In this document: in pieces, positions 1 to 13,983 of the stretch | How the letters are laid out: the number at the start of each line of letters is the position of its first letter | How positions within the stretch are numbered: the stretch's first letter is position 1 | DNA from: Hybos culiciformis | Taxonomy: Eukaryota > Arthropoda > Insecta > Diptera > Hybotidae | Direction of reading: 5' to 3' | Length of the DNA: 64,000 bases | Assembly (NCBI GenBank): GCA_964007475.1 | Contig: OZ023273.1 | Coordinates: 115,243,812-115,307,811, forward strand | Position numbers and translations under genes: made by a program | Notes under the pieces: model-generated | Database searches by the model: none | What the model was told of the DNA's origin: nothing | What the model saw: only the letters and a program-made list of their open reading frames with translations

Positions 1-2655
1 CATAAACTATCTGCATAAAAATAATCTAAACTATATACATTATTATTTTCAAACACCAAAATAATAATATGATTTTCCAAGAATGTTTGCGGAAAACTTT
101 TGTCTTTATCTATCCAATTTTTTTTTTTCGGGATAAAAATTATAAAACCCATAAATTTATATATATGTACTTATGTACTTATGTTTTTGTATCCTTTTTG
201 AAGTAATACATATATACATAGTTTTTGAAGATATAATTTTTTTTATTTCTATTTTTAAAATTGCAATATCATTTGATCTGATTTATTTCTTTGTTAGTTT
301 TTTTTAGTTGGTTTCGCAAAAATATTCTATAATGTTTTCTTTTTTTTTTTTTTTAATAAAATTTCTAGGAATTTGGAAAATCTACTTTTGTAAATTTCTT
401 ATTATCCTGGTTTTATCTTTGCTCGAATTTATTTTACTGCATTGTCCGTACATTTAGCTGTATGTTTAAAAAAAAAAATTACTCCATGAAGTCTGTGAAG
501 ATAATCGCACACTGTTTTTTTTATTTTATATTATATATATATATTTTTTAAATATTTCTTGGAAAGTATTTACCGGAAAGGTATATTGAATATTATGTAG
601 AACCTAATTATGAAAAAGGTTATCAAAATAATTTATTCAAAGGAAATATCTACGTATGAAATACGGTTTCTAGTAATGCTGAATATTTAGATAGGCCGCA
701 CACACTAAATATTATTTTTAATGCAACTATTTGATTAAAAAAATTTATTACCATAAATATTTTTTCTTAATTATACAACCAGCTTAAAAAGTTACATTAA
801 ACTTTGTTTGCGCAATTATCTGAAACTTAAAATCGGTGAAACTTATAGTAGCTATCTATTTGATTTCATGAACCTAAAGTTTGATGTTTCATTTAAGTAT
901 AGTACATTCTAAAACTATTCTATTTGAAAGTGATCCTTGCAACAATTTGAACAAATTTAATTGTTTCTTATTATCTCTTTCCTCACAACAGTGCTTCTTA
1001 AATTCATTATCAAATTTAATATATAATAGTCATAAGTTTATTATATTCTTTTATATAAAAAAAAACAAAATTTTAATAAATCTATTTTAAAAATTAGTTA
1101 TGTCGAAAAATGAATTTGTTTATCCTTTTGTCATAAGGTAGTTAATTTTGAATTATGAAAATGAAGGTATGTGCATTAACAGCATCCTTGGTACATTTTA
1201 TGCATTTTAGTAACGTCATTGCAAAAAAAAAAAGGATCATATCAAGAGATTTATTGTATCCTTTTTAGGTAAGGTTTCCAGTGAATTATAATATTTCTGT
1301 ATATTTATTTTCAGTTTTATTTCTACAGCTATTTCTAATATTTTGAATGTTCTTTCAATTTAAAATTGTTTAGTTGTCGTTATTGTCGAATTTTTTTCCA
1401 TATACATGTATATATACATAAGTTTTGGCAAGAGGATTTTTCAACTGAATTTCTTTTACTTTTATGAAACTTAAAATTATTAACTTAATTAAAAATTATT
1501 TTGTTGGAAGCTATAGTAGAAATATAATCATAATATAATATTTTTAGGATGGATTGGTTTTTTATATATTTAATTATATTGAATCACATAAAAATTTTGG
1601 TTACAGCAAACTCTTTCACTCTGGATATTTTTACAAAATTATTTTCTGTATCTTTGGTAAGTATATAAATGTTAATAAAATTAATTTTAAGCCACTCGAG
1701 AGTTTATTGTCTTTTAACAATAATTCAACAATAATGTGTTACTATTTGTATACATTTTGATTTCTAAAAAAGTAAATTTACGTTAGATTCCAAAATTTGC
1801 TCTAAATTAAAGAAGATTCAGCTATTGTTATTATCGTTTGAAACCCACCACATAATAATGTCAAATATTTTTCATTTTAAAACAAACCCTTTAAGTTTAT
1901 TACTTATCTTTTAAGTAAACTATGGTATTAATTTGCACCCTTCCTTATTAGTGTAAGAAGGAAAAAAAGTATTTTGTAAAAAAAAAAAAGAAATCTAATA
2001 AAAATTTTGATAGTGTACCATTATTTTATGCCAATGTGTCTAAGAAGAATGAAATAAAATAATTCACTGTCCTTTGCAGGTAAAAAATGAATGCCTTTAA
2101 TATCATAAAAAAATTCAACAACAGTATTTTTTAGACTTATTGGAGCTTAGATATCGTTATTCCACTAACCAAATAATTTTTCATTCTTAGTTTTTGAAAT
2201 TCAGGTCATTCATAGGAAACTGCCACAGTTTTTATTGATTGATTACAATGAAAACAATTTATTTTTAAGGTGTGCAAAAGATCCTTATTCTACAAAATGA
2301 AGTGTAGGATTCGTATATATAATAATTTTTTATGTTAAAAAATTTTAATTTGTTTTTCCTCAAATTAATTTTCTATAATCTTGATAGATGTGTGTGGTAT
2401 GTTTTTTGGAAGGATTTTATAGGAATTTCAATCAAATTTAAGAAAAATAAATTATTTGATATGACAGATTAGTTTGATTGAGTATCCTTATTATTATTTG
2501 ACAAGAACAAATTTTTTCATTTTGTGACAACTCTTCTACGTCAACTGTCATTCTTTCTAGCATAATGTAAATAATGCTGTGTGATTTCAGATACATAGAA
2601 TCGAGTTTCTACTTAAGAGTGTACAGGAGAGCCAAAATTACGACAGTAAAGTCAA

Positions 2656-2687
2656 TGATATTTTGAAGTCAACGACTTCAATATTCA
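2656..2687. repeat. Short hairpin
   Basis: The arms TGATATTTTGAAGTC and GACTTCAATATTCA pair with a 3-nt AAC loop and two mismatched positions. There is no sign of a gene around it. It may be a remnant of a fold-back element or chance. Confidence 0.4.
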
Positions 2688-4937
2688 TCCGTCGATAATT
2701 CATTATGAATATTACACCCGTAATAAAAATTAAATAAACATTTTTGTAAGTCAAAATCAATTAAGGCGTTTTTTCAAGAAATCTCACAGAATGTTTTAAA
2801 TGATTTTTAAAGGCAATAAGACTAGATTTTTTTTATGTTATGATGATTATAGTTCAAAATACACATAACATTATGGAAATCGCGCAGAACTTATAATTTT
2901 ATTTAGTTTAAATAAAAAAATTATAGAATTTGTAGATTTTTCTAATTTTTTTTTTATAGAACACATAATAAAAATATTTTCTTTGAACATATAATATCTC
3001 TAATTTTTGTACGTTTTATGATTTCCGACAATGTCAAATCACAATTTTTAATGAATATTTAAAGTAAAAAGCTTTAAAAATATTACGATTACAATTTTAA
3101 ATGATGACTATGAGAATATTTTCATCACCAAGTATATTATTTAGAAAAATCATTTAATTAAATAATTTGGTAGGAAGAGAAATAATGTTTCTAGATAGTA
3201 TGTAATTTGTATTAGAAATAGAACATTATTATTTTGGGATTTAAAAACATATATTATCCCCTCTAATATTTGGTTCGATTAAATTTCATCATCAGTATTT
3301 CTTTTATTTGCAATGTAAATACTGAATGAAATCATGTTAAAAGACAGCAAGTTGGAAACAATTACCAGTGATATAGATACCATACAAATACAATATGCTG
3401 CGGAGAGTTCGTTAATGTTTATTCAAGTTTTTGCTGGATATGGTTTTAAATGAGATTGATCAGACTCAACAGACCGAAAATAAAAATTAAAATTAAATAA
3501 AAATTTAAATGTATTTTCTAAATTAAATTAGTATTAGTTAGAACTTAGCACTTTTGAGTCACTGAGAAAGTAAAAGTATTTCAACAATCACATTTACACT
3601 ATCATGCACATATCAATATTGAGACAATTTGTGTTAATAAATTCTCATCTACTTTGTTTGAGGAGTGACGAATATTTTTATCTTTTTATCGTAGTTATTT
3701 TCCAATGGAATTTTTTTAACCTAAAATAATTTAGCTTATTGCAACAGAAAAAATTGTTAATGTAAGACTGAATTCTAATTTATGCAAATGATTCCTGCAT
3801 GGATAATGCTCTTTATTTTCATCTTATTAACTTACTTTTCAAGGTATTGACATAATTCTCAAGATGAAAATAAAAAATAAAATATTTTTTTAAAGCAATT
3901 TTATTTAATGTTATGATTTTTGACAATGCTTGTCAAATAAAATTAATAACGATTCGCTAAAGCTTTTAATATCCATTGAAACGTTATGACAACATAGTAT
4001 CACGTTTACGTTTGGTATCAGCAGCATTATTACTTGGGATTTTAACAAATAAAAAAATGTGCTTTTATGTTTAGAAATGTTCTTTCTTCAACATTATTAT
4101 TGTACGTAAACCATTTCTGGCATTTGAATATTATTTTATTTATAGAGAAATTATTGTCGTTTATCTTTTATTAAAAAGAATCGACCAAACATTAAATTCA
4201 AGTTCTTAATTAATCAATGCCTTAATTTTTTTTATAGATGTCACCAGGTTGAGTTTTATGGGATGAATTATGGGTCGAAAAATATCTCCAAAACAATCTT
4301 AGAAAAATTAACTTATTTCAGTACCTATGTTTTTTGGAGCATGTCATATAAACTTTTTAAATTAATATTAATATGTTCTCAAAAACACTTCCAATAAATC
4401 TCTTAATAAATAAAATCAAAGTTTAAAATTTTTTTTTACAAATAACTAATAAAAGATGCACAAACCCTAATGATATTTCTTTTAGTTTTTCACTCAGTGC
4501 ATGCATATTGAATGAAGAATAATTAAAAAGTGAATTTAAAATCTCCTACTGATTTTCTTATGTTTACATTTATTGGCGCTAAATGGGTTAAATAAACAAA
4601 TTTTCTATAATGCTGGATGTCGGATTAATAAAAACAATTTTTTTTTTCTTAAATTTTTTTCTTCTGAGAACAATTAAATTAAGATCACAGTTGATCTTTT
4701 TCAAAGGGAGAAAAAAATTGAATTTTTTTGTTAATAAACCAAATTAACACTTTTCATCATCAATAAATAGTGAACTATGGCTTTAAGAAATAAAATTATT
4801 AATATAGTGATAGTATATAATGGAAAATTTTTTAATATTTTTTTTATGGATATAAAGTCAAATTATTTGAATTTCAATTGATAGAAAAGAAATTGAACCA
4901 AGGAAAAAAAGCCTAATTATAGCTACGATGACCATTT

Positions 4938-4959
4938 CTAGATGATAATAATCATCTAG
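4938..4959. repeat. Perfect short hairpin CTAGATGAT-AATA-ATCATCTAG
   Basis: Nine-base arms pair without mismatch around a 4-nt loop. The surrounding sequence gives no functional context. Confidence 0.4.
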
Positions 4960-7508
4960 TCTTCTAGTATATATATTGTTAAAATTTTCAGTTTTTACTT
5001 CAGGCTCCAAGCTCAATAATTAAACTAAACTTCTACTGAATTGAGTTTTCTTTTTACTTCGAATTACTAAAATAATAAATTGGATTCGGAATATTTAAAT
5101 TTATTTAGATTGTTTTTTATTTTAAGCAGAGTTCGTACTGTTCGTAGCTATGAATTTATATTTTATGATACGCATGAGTTGTTTTTTTTTTTACACTTCA
5201 TCTCTTCAAGTTTGTTCAAACTTACTGTTGGTTTTCAAAATAATTTCTATTTGGAACAAGAGTTGAATAAAGTTTTTTTTACTAAAAAAAAAAGTTGATG
5301 ACATGCAACTGATATGGAATTAATAAAATTAAAACTTTTATAATTTTTTTTTTTACTCGTTATTTGACGAGATTTGATGATTATTTCATTGTGATTATAA
5401 TTTGATTTTGATCTCGTCTTAATTTTTTTTTTTTTTTATTATGTATATTTTTAGGTTTTATTTTTTGATTTGTGGTGAAGCATAAATAATTAAATGAAAT
5501 ATTAAAAGAGAAAAAAAAAAATTGAATCCATTATGTAATCATATTGTGATTTAATTAACCATTATGATTAAAAAATAAATATATAAATAAAAATAAGAAG
5601 GAGCAGATGTTTTGGTTTTATTTTATTTTATTTTTTTTTACAATTCTTCTATTTTTATTGTTGAAAGATTAACCTGAAAAGATATAAACTTCTAAACTCT
5701 TTTAGGATGATATTTTATTAAGATATCAAAATTAAAAAAAAAACTCAAGGTATTAATTGTAGTTTTATTAGATCAAAAAAAAATTTTGTTAGCATATGCT
5801 TTTTTTTAGTGATTATCAGTACTGCTTCAATTCAATATTATTAGCTAAAAGAATAAAAGGGTTTTAATAAAATTTTTATTTTAATTAAAAAAATATTGTA
5901 ATTATTATTTTTATATCAAACGAATGGAATAAATCTTTCGAAACCAGAAATTGTTTCTTACTGAGAATAATTATGTTAAGCAACAAGTGCAACGAGAGAC
6001 ACTCATGTGAGATCGCCGAATGAACTATTTTATTTCAATATCCCACAACCTGGGTATATTTTAAGTAAAATATATTTTAAAGTTGTTCAACGACAGTTCA
6101 AATGTACCTACTTTTACCATTGTAATAAAAAAAATTTATTTTGGTAAATTGAAAGAAATAAATACTTTGTTATGTATATATAAAAATATAAAGTAAACAT
6201 TTAGGTACTCAATCCTCACATTTGTGTTTGATTTATCAATTCTAGTTAATTTAATTTGTGAAAAACATTTATGGTAACAAAGTTTATTATTCGGTTTAAC
6301 TTTTCGAAATAAAAGCAAATATAATAACTAAAAAGTTATCTTTGATTGAATTTTAGTAAATTTTAAAAATAAAAATTTTATTTGTAAACCGACTACTATA
6401 TCATGGGAATTTGTGTATAATAAATTAATTTTAATTAAAAATTCTGGAAATTTTTTTTTTAATTTAAAACATAAAATATTTGAATCACAAAAATTCCTGA
6501 ATATAACACTTATATTTACTGCATTTTTTTTTTTTATTTGACCACGGTATAATTTTCCCCTAGTTGTAATTTTTTTTTTTTACTATTTAATTATTGAAAC
6601 TCTATAATTTCATATGTAAATTGAAAAATTGAATATTACATGTGAAAGTTTTAAATCGCGATAAATATGTAAATTATAAATCATAAGTACTTATGTATAA
6701 AAAAAATTTGTTAAATATAATCCAAGGGTGTCAATACAATTTCGTTTCGTTTGGAATCTTAATTTACATTTCAAAGATTTTAATGTTCTAAAAATTTAAT
6801 ACACAAAATTATGGTACAAAAATATAAGATGAAATGAGATATTTTTTAATTTTACCATGTTTTTGTTGCACTTAATTGGATGCAATTTCCATAAAAAAGT
6901 AAAATTTCAATGAAACTAATAATGAATTTTTCGATTTATCAAATTCTAATGTTTTGACTGTGTTGAGCATTCGAAAAAGAAAATATATACATATATACAC
7001 CAATGAATTTTTTATAAACAAAAGAATTTAAGTCTCTGATATGAACTAAATTCAGTAAATGAAAAATCACACAACGTTACGATATTACAATTTTGTTACG
7101 ATATCACAATAATCCATTTTAATTTTTTAACGTTTACAATCAAAATGAAAATAAGATGAAATCGCGATTTGAAATTCGCTAAATCAAATTCACCCCTCTT
7201 CTAAAATTGAACTTTAAAAACCCTTCAAATATTTTTGATAATTATAATAATTCTGTAAAAAAAAAAAGGTTCTTGGGTGCGCATAACACAAATTTTTGAG
7301 GAAAAAAAAATAATAATAAAACCAGTACATGAAACCAAAATATTTTTAATAATCACCACGGACATGCAACATTTATATATGTTACGATTTTAATCGCGTC
7401 CACCTTAATAAAAAGAAAAAGAGAAAAAACTAAATTATACGAAGCAATAATGTGCACACATTTTCGAATAAAATATGCAATTTTGAAAAAAAAAAAAAAG
7501 AAACAACC

Positions 7509-7578
7509 GGATTTCCCGCGTAAAATTTCATTTTCTCAAAAAGGGGTGGTTTATGTAACTTGAAATCGTGGGAAATTC
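7509..7578. repeat. Small inverted repeat around a GC-richer core
   Basis: GGATTTCCCGCG at the left is mirrored by CGTGGGAAATTC at the right, followed inward by ATTTCA/TGAAAT. The arms differ at a few bases and enclose about 45 nt. It looks like a very small fold-back element. No target-site duplication is evident. Confidence 0.35.
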
Positions 7579-9212
7579 AAAAGATGGTTTTTCCATATCT
7601 TGAAATTGCATTAAAAAGCTATAAAAATTTTCTATGGTCATAAGATTTTCTGTTTTTATATCAGGAAAATGTAAACAAAAAAAAAATAGATAAAATTTCG
7701 ATTATAAAAGAATTTTTATTATAAAATCATAACGACAGTTGTTATATATGTATTTACTTATATATTTATTAAAATTGCTCTAATATGTTTTGCTGTAATA
7801 TCTTCAAAAGAAATTTTTAAGGGTTTATGTTTCTGCGAAAAATAAATATATTAATAAGATTATTATTTTTATTTATTGAAAATTTTTTTGGTAAAACTAT
7901 TTCGAGTAATAAAAGGAGATTTTTAAATATTACTTTTAACCAAACTAATAAATAAACATAAATTTTAAATCATAATTAAAATTTTGTACAGATTCTTAAT
8001 TAATATCGATGAGTGGTTGCATTAAAATGTTTATGAAAAATATCATTTGCATCATCTGTATCATCTACATTCTACATTAAGTATTAAATTTAGGCAACAT
8101 TGAACCCGTTTATGGTTCGATTTTAATAATTTTCTTTTCAGCTGTTCAGCAAAATTTGTTGATGCGATTACTAATGTCTAACTTTTTGGTACAATTTCGA
8201 TTGATAATTTATTTATTTCTTAAATCAATATATCGACCACGTATGTACTGTGCATACAGATCTAGACGAAATTATTCAATTAAAGTAAATCTTTTTTTTT
8301 AAGATTCAAATTCAGTAAATAAGAATTAATGTATTATAACTGAAACAAAAATTTAGGTATTTTTTTTATATTAATAAAAGTAGAACCAGATAATCGAGTT
8401 ATATGCAATAAAAATGAATGAAATATTGACTCTATAAATAAAGAAAATGGTCATACAAATTTTTAATAGAGAAAAAGTTTTTCACCTAATTTCCATTTTA
8501 TATTTTTTTATCCCTATAATTTTTTTTTGTCTTCTACTACAATTTTATATAAAAGTATCACACAGCAGCAGCAATGATTTTCTTAATCATTAGGCATCAG
8601 AACATGGATATTACATATTTTTTTTTATACTTAGAATCTGAAAGAACGCAACAGCATCTTTTGCTATGATAATTTGACCGCAAAAAGATTACCTTTAATT
8701 TTATTTAAAACAAGGGGAGAATTTTATTTTTGTTCAAAATTAGAATTAATTCTTTGAAGGGATGATGTTCAATGGAAATCATTCAAATTTACCTATTTAT
8801 TTCTTGAGATGTTATATTCATTACTTTAGAATGTCCGAGAAAGCAGTTCTTTGATAATTATTCTTTTTTCAGAAATATGAATTGATTTTAAAACAAAAAA
8901 TAAGAACAAATAACTTCTATTATTAATAAATTTTACTTTCTTACTAAAACTTTTTATATTTTGACACATTTCAAATTTTTGAAGTTTATTAATTCAAAAC
9001 ATCTCATTGAAATAAGAAATTTCTTCCAATTTATTCTTAACTACTCTAATTACAGTTTTATGAATCTTTGAACACTTTAAATTTTTCGTGGCTTCGTTTT
9101 AAAGTCTGTTTTTATTTCTGGAGGCACAGTTTCGGAGTTTAAAAATTAAAATTTCAATAATTGTAATTATGGTTTTTTTCCTTCGATCTTAAAGATTTGC
9201 TTAACAACTGAC

Positions 9213-9240
9213 GATCAATTGATCAATTGATCAAATGATC
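9213..9240. repeat. GATCAATT tandem repeat
   Basis: The 8-base unit GATCAATT occurs twice exactly, then once as GATCAAAT, then as a partial GATC. It is a short minisatellite. Confidence 0.6.
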
Positions 9241-10500
9241 CACTTTCTGAAAAAAAAAAAAATTTTCGATTCCACATTTTGTTCCATTTATAAGTTTTCC
9301 AAACAATTGAAAATAGAATAGATTATTTGATTTTTTTTTTCTCTTTTATATTATACCGTCAGTGGAAAGTTGAACTTCCGGTCACGCAAATTTATTGTTT
9401 TAAAGATATTTATCAAAAAGTCGATGCAGATTTTTTCACTTAACCAAAAATTTGTCTTGAAAATTACAAATGTGTTTTTGTTTTTTTCTGGGGGAAACGA
9501 GAAACAGAAATCGAGATTTTTATGTAAAATTATGTAATATATATTTTTTTTTTCGTCTGATTTAGAATAAGATAAGACAAAATGTCGTGGGAAATTTAAC
9601 AGGATTGCACGTTTAATATATATTTAAGTTTCCAAGTTAATTTCGTGCACACAAATTCTATACCACAATAGCAATTTATTAAATGTTAATTGTATTTCGA
9701 AATCAAATTAAATAAATGATTAGAAAGAAATTTGGTTTCTTTTTTTTTTTGGGAAAATATTGTGGTTAAAACTATATATGTATATAAAATGTTATACGCA
9801 AAACAATAATTGATGCTTAGAAAATTTCATCTTCTTTGTAGAAAGTCATTTTAGGTGTTTTAAGTGATATAAAGTGATTTTAAATAGTTTTAATTGAAAC
9901 TACGGTATAGAATTATTACTCATAATAAGCCTCTGTGTTTGTAAAATTAGTTCTATAATTTTAATATTGAATATAACTCCTTTTCAATGATATTTATAAT
10001 GACATTAAAGTTCCATTAAAAAAAATCTAATATCTCAAAGAAAGTTGATATTATATATAATTAAATTTTTTTTTATAAATACGTTATATGATTTCATATT
10101 TAAAACATATATACAGATTTAGGAAGCAGCAATAATATCAAACTAAATTTTCATTTATATTCTTCTGTTCTTCCATTCATATTTTTTTATTTAATGATTA
10201 ATTAGGTAAATTTATTGCTAAATATATTTTCTAAGTTTGAATTTAAGCTGAAAAATATTTTGTTGCTATAAAAGAGATTTGCCTCTATTTGCTCGCAATA
10301 TTAGCAATATTATTGTCATATCCTTCTCATTATGTCTATATTGTTCTAAGTCAAAACCAGTATTAATTTATTTCACATATAAATTCTATCAAAACTTTAA
10401 AATTAATTTTTTGAAGATAACAAATAAACATAGATTTATGTACATGTAAATTATATATATAATATTGTTTACCTTAATTAAATATAAATATAGTAGATTA

Positions 10501-10676
10501 CAATACATGATAAGAAAATTTGTTATTCTTGCGAGTTGTGTATACACACAAACACATAGACACGAGTCATGTTTATATCACGAGACCGAAGGTCGAGTGA
10601 TATAATATTGACGAGTGTCTATATGTTTGTGTGTATACAAAACGAGCTGTATAACAAATTTGATTAACATGTATTG
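10501..10676. mobile_element. Fold-back element, near-complete 176-bp palindrome
   Basis: CAATACATG at the left end is mirrored by CATGTATTG at the right end. Inside, TGTGTATACACACAAACA pairs with TGTTTGTGTGTATACA, CATAGACAC with GTGTCTATATG, and TATATCAC with GTGATATA. The centre is a small stem GACC-GAA-GGTC. Almost the whole 176 bp can fold into one imperfect hairpin. There is no ORF. A part of the left end (TAGTAGATT..ACATG.TAAGAAAATT) recurs in direct orientation at about 11352, so this may be one component of a larger composite element. The family is not identified. Confidence 0.65.
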
Positions 10677-10827
10677 TATACAGCTTTAATGTGCATGTGA
10701 GAGGGAGTTGAAAACAATACATTTATAATGAAAAAAATAAACAAAAAAGTTCAAAATGAAGCAAGGAAATAAAATTTAATTAATACGGAAGTTTATTTAT
10801 TTATCGAAATGATTTCAAACCGGAATA

Positions 10828-10956
10828 TTCCTAAAATATTAAAAAAAAAATTAGTAATTTTTCCAAAAAAATTATTCAATTTCTTTTTTGCAAAAAAAAA
10901 AATCGAATAATTTTTTTTTAGAAAAATTACTAATTTTTTTTTTATTATTTTAGGAA
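10828..10956. mobile_element. Fold-back element with about 50-bp arms
   Basis: The left arm starts TTCCTAAAATATT and continues through ATTAGTAATTTTTC to TTATTC. The right arm mirrors it from GAATAA through AATTACTAAT to ATTTTAGGAA. The loop is about 28 nt of A/T-rich sequence. The arms differ mainly in homopolymer lengths. It is non-coding and probably a non-autonomous MITE or a part of the cluster beginning at 10501. Confidence 0.55.
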
Positions 10957-10982
10957 CTAATGGTCTTCTTAAATTTTATTTA

Positions 10983-11053
10983 ATTTTATTTTTAATTATT
11001 AAAAAAAATAATAATAATTTTATAATTATTTTTTTTATAATTAAAAATAAAAT
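10983..11053. repeat. AT-only inverted repeat
   Basis: ATTTTATTTTTAATTATT at the left pairs with AATTAAAAATAAAAT at the right, with about 29-base arms and one indel. In such AT-rich DNA the structure could have arisen by chance, but it directly follows the fold-back at 10828-10956. Confidence 0.4.
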
Positions 11054-11076
11054 CAAATAATAATTATATAGTTATA

Positions 11077-11400
11077 ATTTATATTTACAATAAATAATCT
11101 CCTTGTTGCTGCCATTTTCCTCGTTTGTTGATAAAAGAAAAAAAAATTCTTACTTGACATTTGACAATTCACAGCAAACTTTATAATGACAACAAAGATA
11201 TTTTCAGGGTTACCATTGTTCTATTTTTATTCATTTTGTTTTTTTGAATAAAAATAAGTGCAATTTTTGAAGTGTGGTTTAAATTTTTGTACTAAAATCC
11301 AACCACACTCGTTTAAAAATTTAGTAGTAGAGGTTCGAAGATCCTTTAAAAATAGTAGATTCAAACACATGTTAAGAAAATTCATCGACTGATCGACTGG
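11077..11400. other. Mixed intergenic stretch with two short hairpins
   Basis: ATTTTTATTCA at 11223 pairs with TGAATAAAAAT ending at 11255. GTGTGGTT near 11272 pairs with AACCACAC near 11300. The sequence CAGGGTTACCATTG at about 11206 resembles the end of some hAT elements, but I find no partner end. At 11352 the motif ATAGTAGATT...ACATGTTAAGAAAATT repeats the flank of the 10501 palindrome in direct orientation. No coding potential is seen. Confidence 0.4.
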
Positions 11401-11670
11401 CCGCTTTTTAAAAAAAAAAAAAATAGCCGCGTATTTTTTTATTGGTTCTTTTTTTTTTTTTTTTGTTTGCTCAGAGGGAAAATGTAGATTAGCTCAGAGG
11501 GAAAATATAGATTTTAGCATTATAAACTAAGCTTTGTTTGACATTGATATGATGCATGTGAGAGGTATACATTTGCAATTTTTTTTTTTTTTTGGTATTT
11601 GTCTGTATTGAAATATTGTGAGTGTGAGTGATATTATTTTTGTTTATAGTATTACGCAGTTCAAAATGAA

Positions 11671-11830
11671 GAATGTAAATACAATATAGAACAATGTAAA
11701 TACAATGTAAATACAATTTACATCACAGGGAAATGTAAATACAATTTACATTCCTCTATAATTGCATGTGTATTGATGCATGTAATGGACCATTTACCGA
11801 GCTAAATTTGCGATTGTAAATACAACTTAC
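11671..11830. repeat. Dispersed AATGTAAATACAA repeat cluster
   Basis: The motif AATGTAAATACAA occurs several times between 11671 and 11752 and again as ATTGTAAATACAA near 11814. Two copies continue into ATTTACAT, producing small palindromes. It reads as a degenerate short tandem repeat. Confidence 0.6.
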
Positions 11831-13960
11831 CGAAGACATGCGCATTAAAATATTTAACAATATATGCAAAAAAAAATAAAATTAAAATTGTCGCAAATAA
11901 ATAAATCAATTTTCCCACTTTAATTATAATTTTGTATACACATAATAAGCGGCAAACATTAAAGCTAAATTTTTTTTTATTTCTTTAAAATTTTTGATTA
12001 TATTCATAAAAATATGATCTCGTTGAAAATACATTAAGGCCTTATTCGCGATTCCATGTTATTGGAACAATGTAATGTACCTATACAAAAAATATAAAAA
12101 AAAAGAAAAGAAAAATGTATAAATATTCTTTATTAATGTACATTTCACTTGCATTTTAAAGTTATGCTATGCATATAATATCGTTATCATTAATAATCAA
12201 TCATTAATGGTTCATAGAATTCTATGTGTATATAATAAGTAAAAAGAAAATATGATAAATGATTCACAAACATTAAAAATATACTCAATATTTATTATTC
12301 AACAGATAGTGTGCAACAAATCGATTGCAAAATTATTAACTAGAAGTCAATATATGTATGATTCATTATAGGAAAATAAAATTTATAGAGTCATTGATAT
12401 TGTTGTACAACTAAAAAAAAAATAAGTTATTTTTTTTTAATTACATGAAGAATGTTTGCTTATATAATTGTCAATATTTGAATTTTTCTGCATTATAAAG
12501 AGCATACTATTATTTGGTAAAGTGAAGAGCTAGATATTTAAGATCTATTATAAAAAATGAACATCTCGATAAATCTACGATTAAATTTCTTATTTACAAT
12601 TTAAATTTCGAATCGGGAATAATTTTCATGTCGTTCGAATAAAAAATAAAACAGACCTAAGAAATAAGAATATGCGGAAAGTTTTATTTTTTCTTATAAA
12701 TACACCAAAACGAAAAGAAAATATATTAAAAATACATCAACACAGTTAACTGTCAGCTTAGCATATTTCTGTGATGTAAGACATGTAAGATTTAGATGTT
12801 ATCGAGCTGCTGTGATGTGATCAAAAAACTGGAATTGCAGGAACCATCAGTATCTGAAATGTAAAAAAAAAGAGGAAATTTTTTTAGAATTTCTTTCGAG
12901 TAAAACTTTATTTTCAATAAGAGTAAAGGAATTTCCCTGATATCAAAAATCTTGTATAAAAATGTCGCATTAAAAAAGAAATTAATTTTTAACCAGTAAA
13001 TTTCATCTGAATGGCATATTTTTAGCCTTTAACCGAATATAATTTTACTCATAATTAAGCATATTTTTACAATGAGATTCAATAACAATAACAAAATGTT
13101 TTTTTTTATTTTATGTTTTTTTTATTTTCAGTAAAAAAAAAAAATAACAACAGAGTCTTATGTAAACATATAAACAGTGCGTAAAAAAAATAAACAAAAG
13201 AATTTTGGAAAATTTTTTGCAAAAACTGTATATACGAAGGAACTAAAAATTGTATATATAAATATTCTTGACAATGGAAAATAATAATAATTTTTTTTCC
13301 TTATTTTGCCCATAAGCCATTTTTGAATAAAAGTATTTTTATTTAATATTTTTTTTTAATTTAAAGAAATTTAAAAGTAATGAAGGTATATATAATGTTT
13401 AACATTGGAAGCAAAGTTCATTTCGAACTTCACTACATATGTATTTAAAAAAGGATATTCCTTGCAAAAATTTGTCCAAAAACCGTATATAAAGCGGTTT
13501 AAACGAAATGTTTTAAGCTTTAAATATAAAGAGCATTATTATAATGTTTTGAGGACCAAGGTGATGATTTGAATGGATCAGTTTTAAACGTTTCTTCAAA
13601 ACTTAACTTGAATTAGCTTTCTAAAATAAGTTTGGGAAAGTTTGAAAATTTCTCTGATAATTAATTATAATCCACATAAAATATTAAATGCAATAAATTT
13701 ATGTTCACTATAAAACTATCCATATTTGTAATTTACAGTCAAAGAAAACTAAATAATGCAATGCATCAATAATAATATTATATTGTGGTTTATTGACACA
13801 GAAAAAAAAAATTTTGTATTTAAAAATCCAATTTAATTGTAATTTGTTCAAGGGTAATTTTTATTTTTTTTTTACATTTTACTCTTTTTTTTTGAAGAAA
13901 AAGTAATAAAAAAAATTGTATAATTCAATTTGATGATTTTTGTTTTTACTGACTGGTTAT
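11831..13960. other. AT-rich non-coding stretch
   Basis: I see no supported gene. There is a 12-bp perfect palindrome ACAGTTAACTGT near 12743. The rest is A/T homopolymer-rich and carries no recognisable repeats. Confidence 0.65.
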
Positions 13961-13983
13961 AACATTTATTTTTTTTTTTGTAG

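Larger units (their letters stand above)
1..10490. other. AT-rich non-coding stretch, no gene seen
   Basis: The stretch is dominated by A/T homopolymers and TATA-like runs. I see no ORF with ordinary protein composition, no tRNA-like box pair and no transposon with convincing terminal repeats. Small local structures are present: a hairpin at 2656-2687 with arms around TTGAAGTC/GACTTCAA, a perfect 9-bp-arm hairpin at 4938-4959, an inverted repeat at 7509-7578 and an 8-bp tandem run at 9213-9240. The short ORFs at 881, 1554, 5080 and 6136 have only Phe/Ile/Lys/Asn-rich translations and are not annotated as genes. It is probably intergenic or intronic. Confidence 0.7.
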
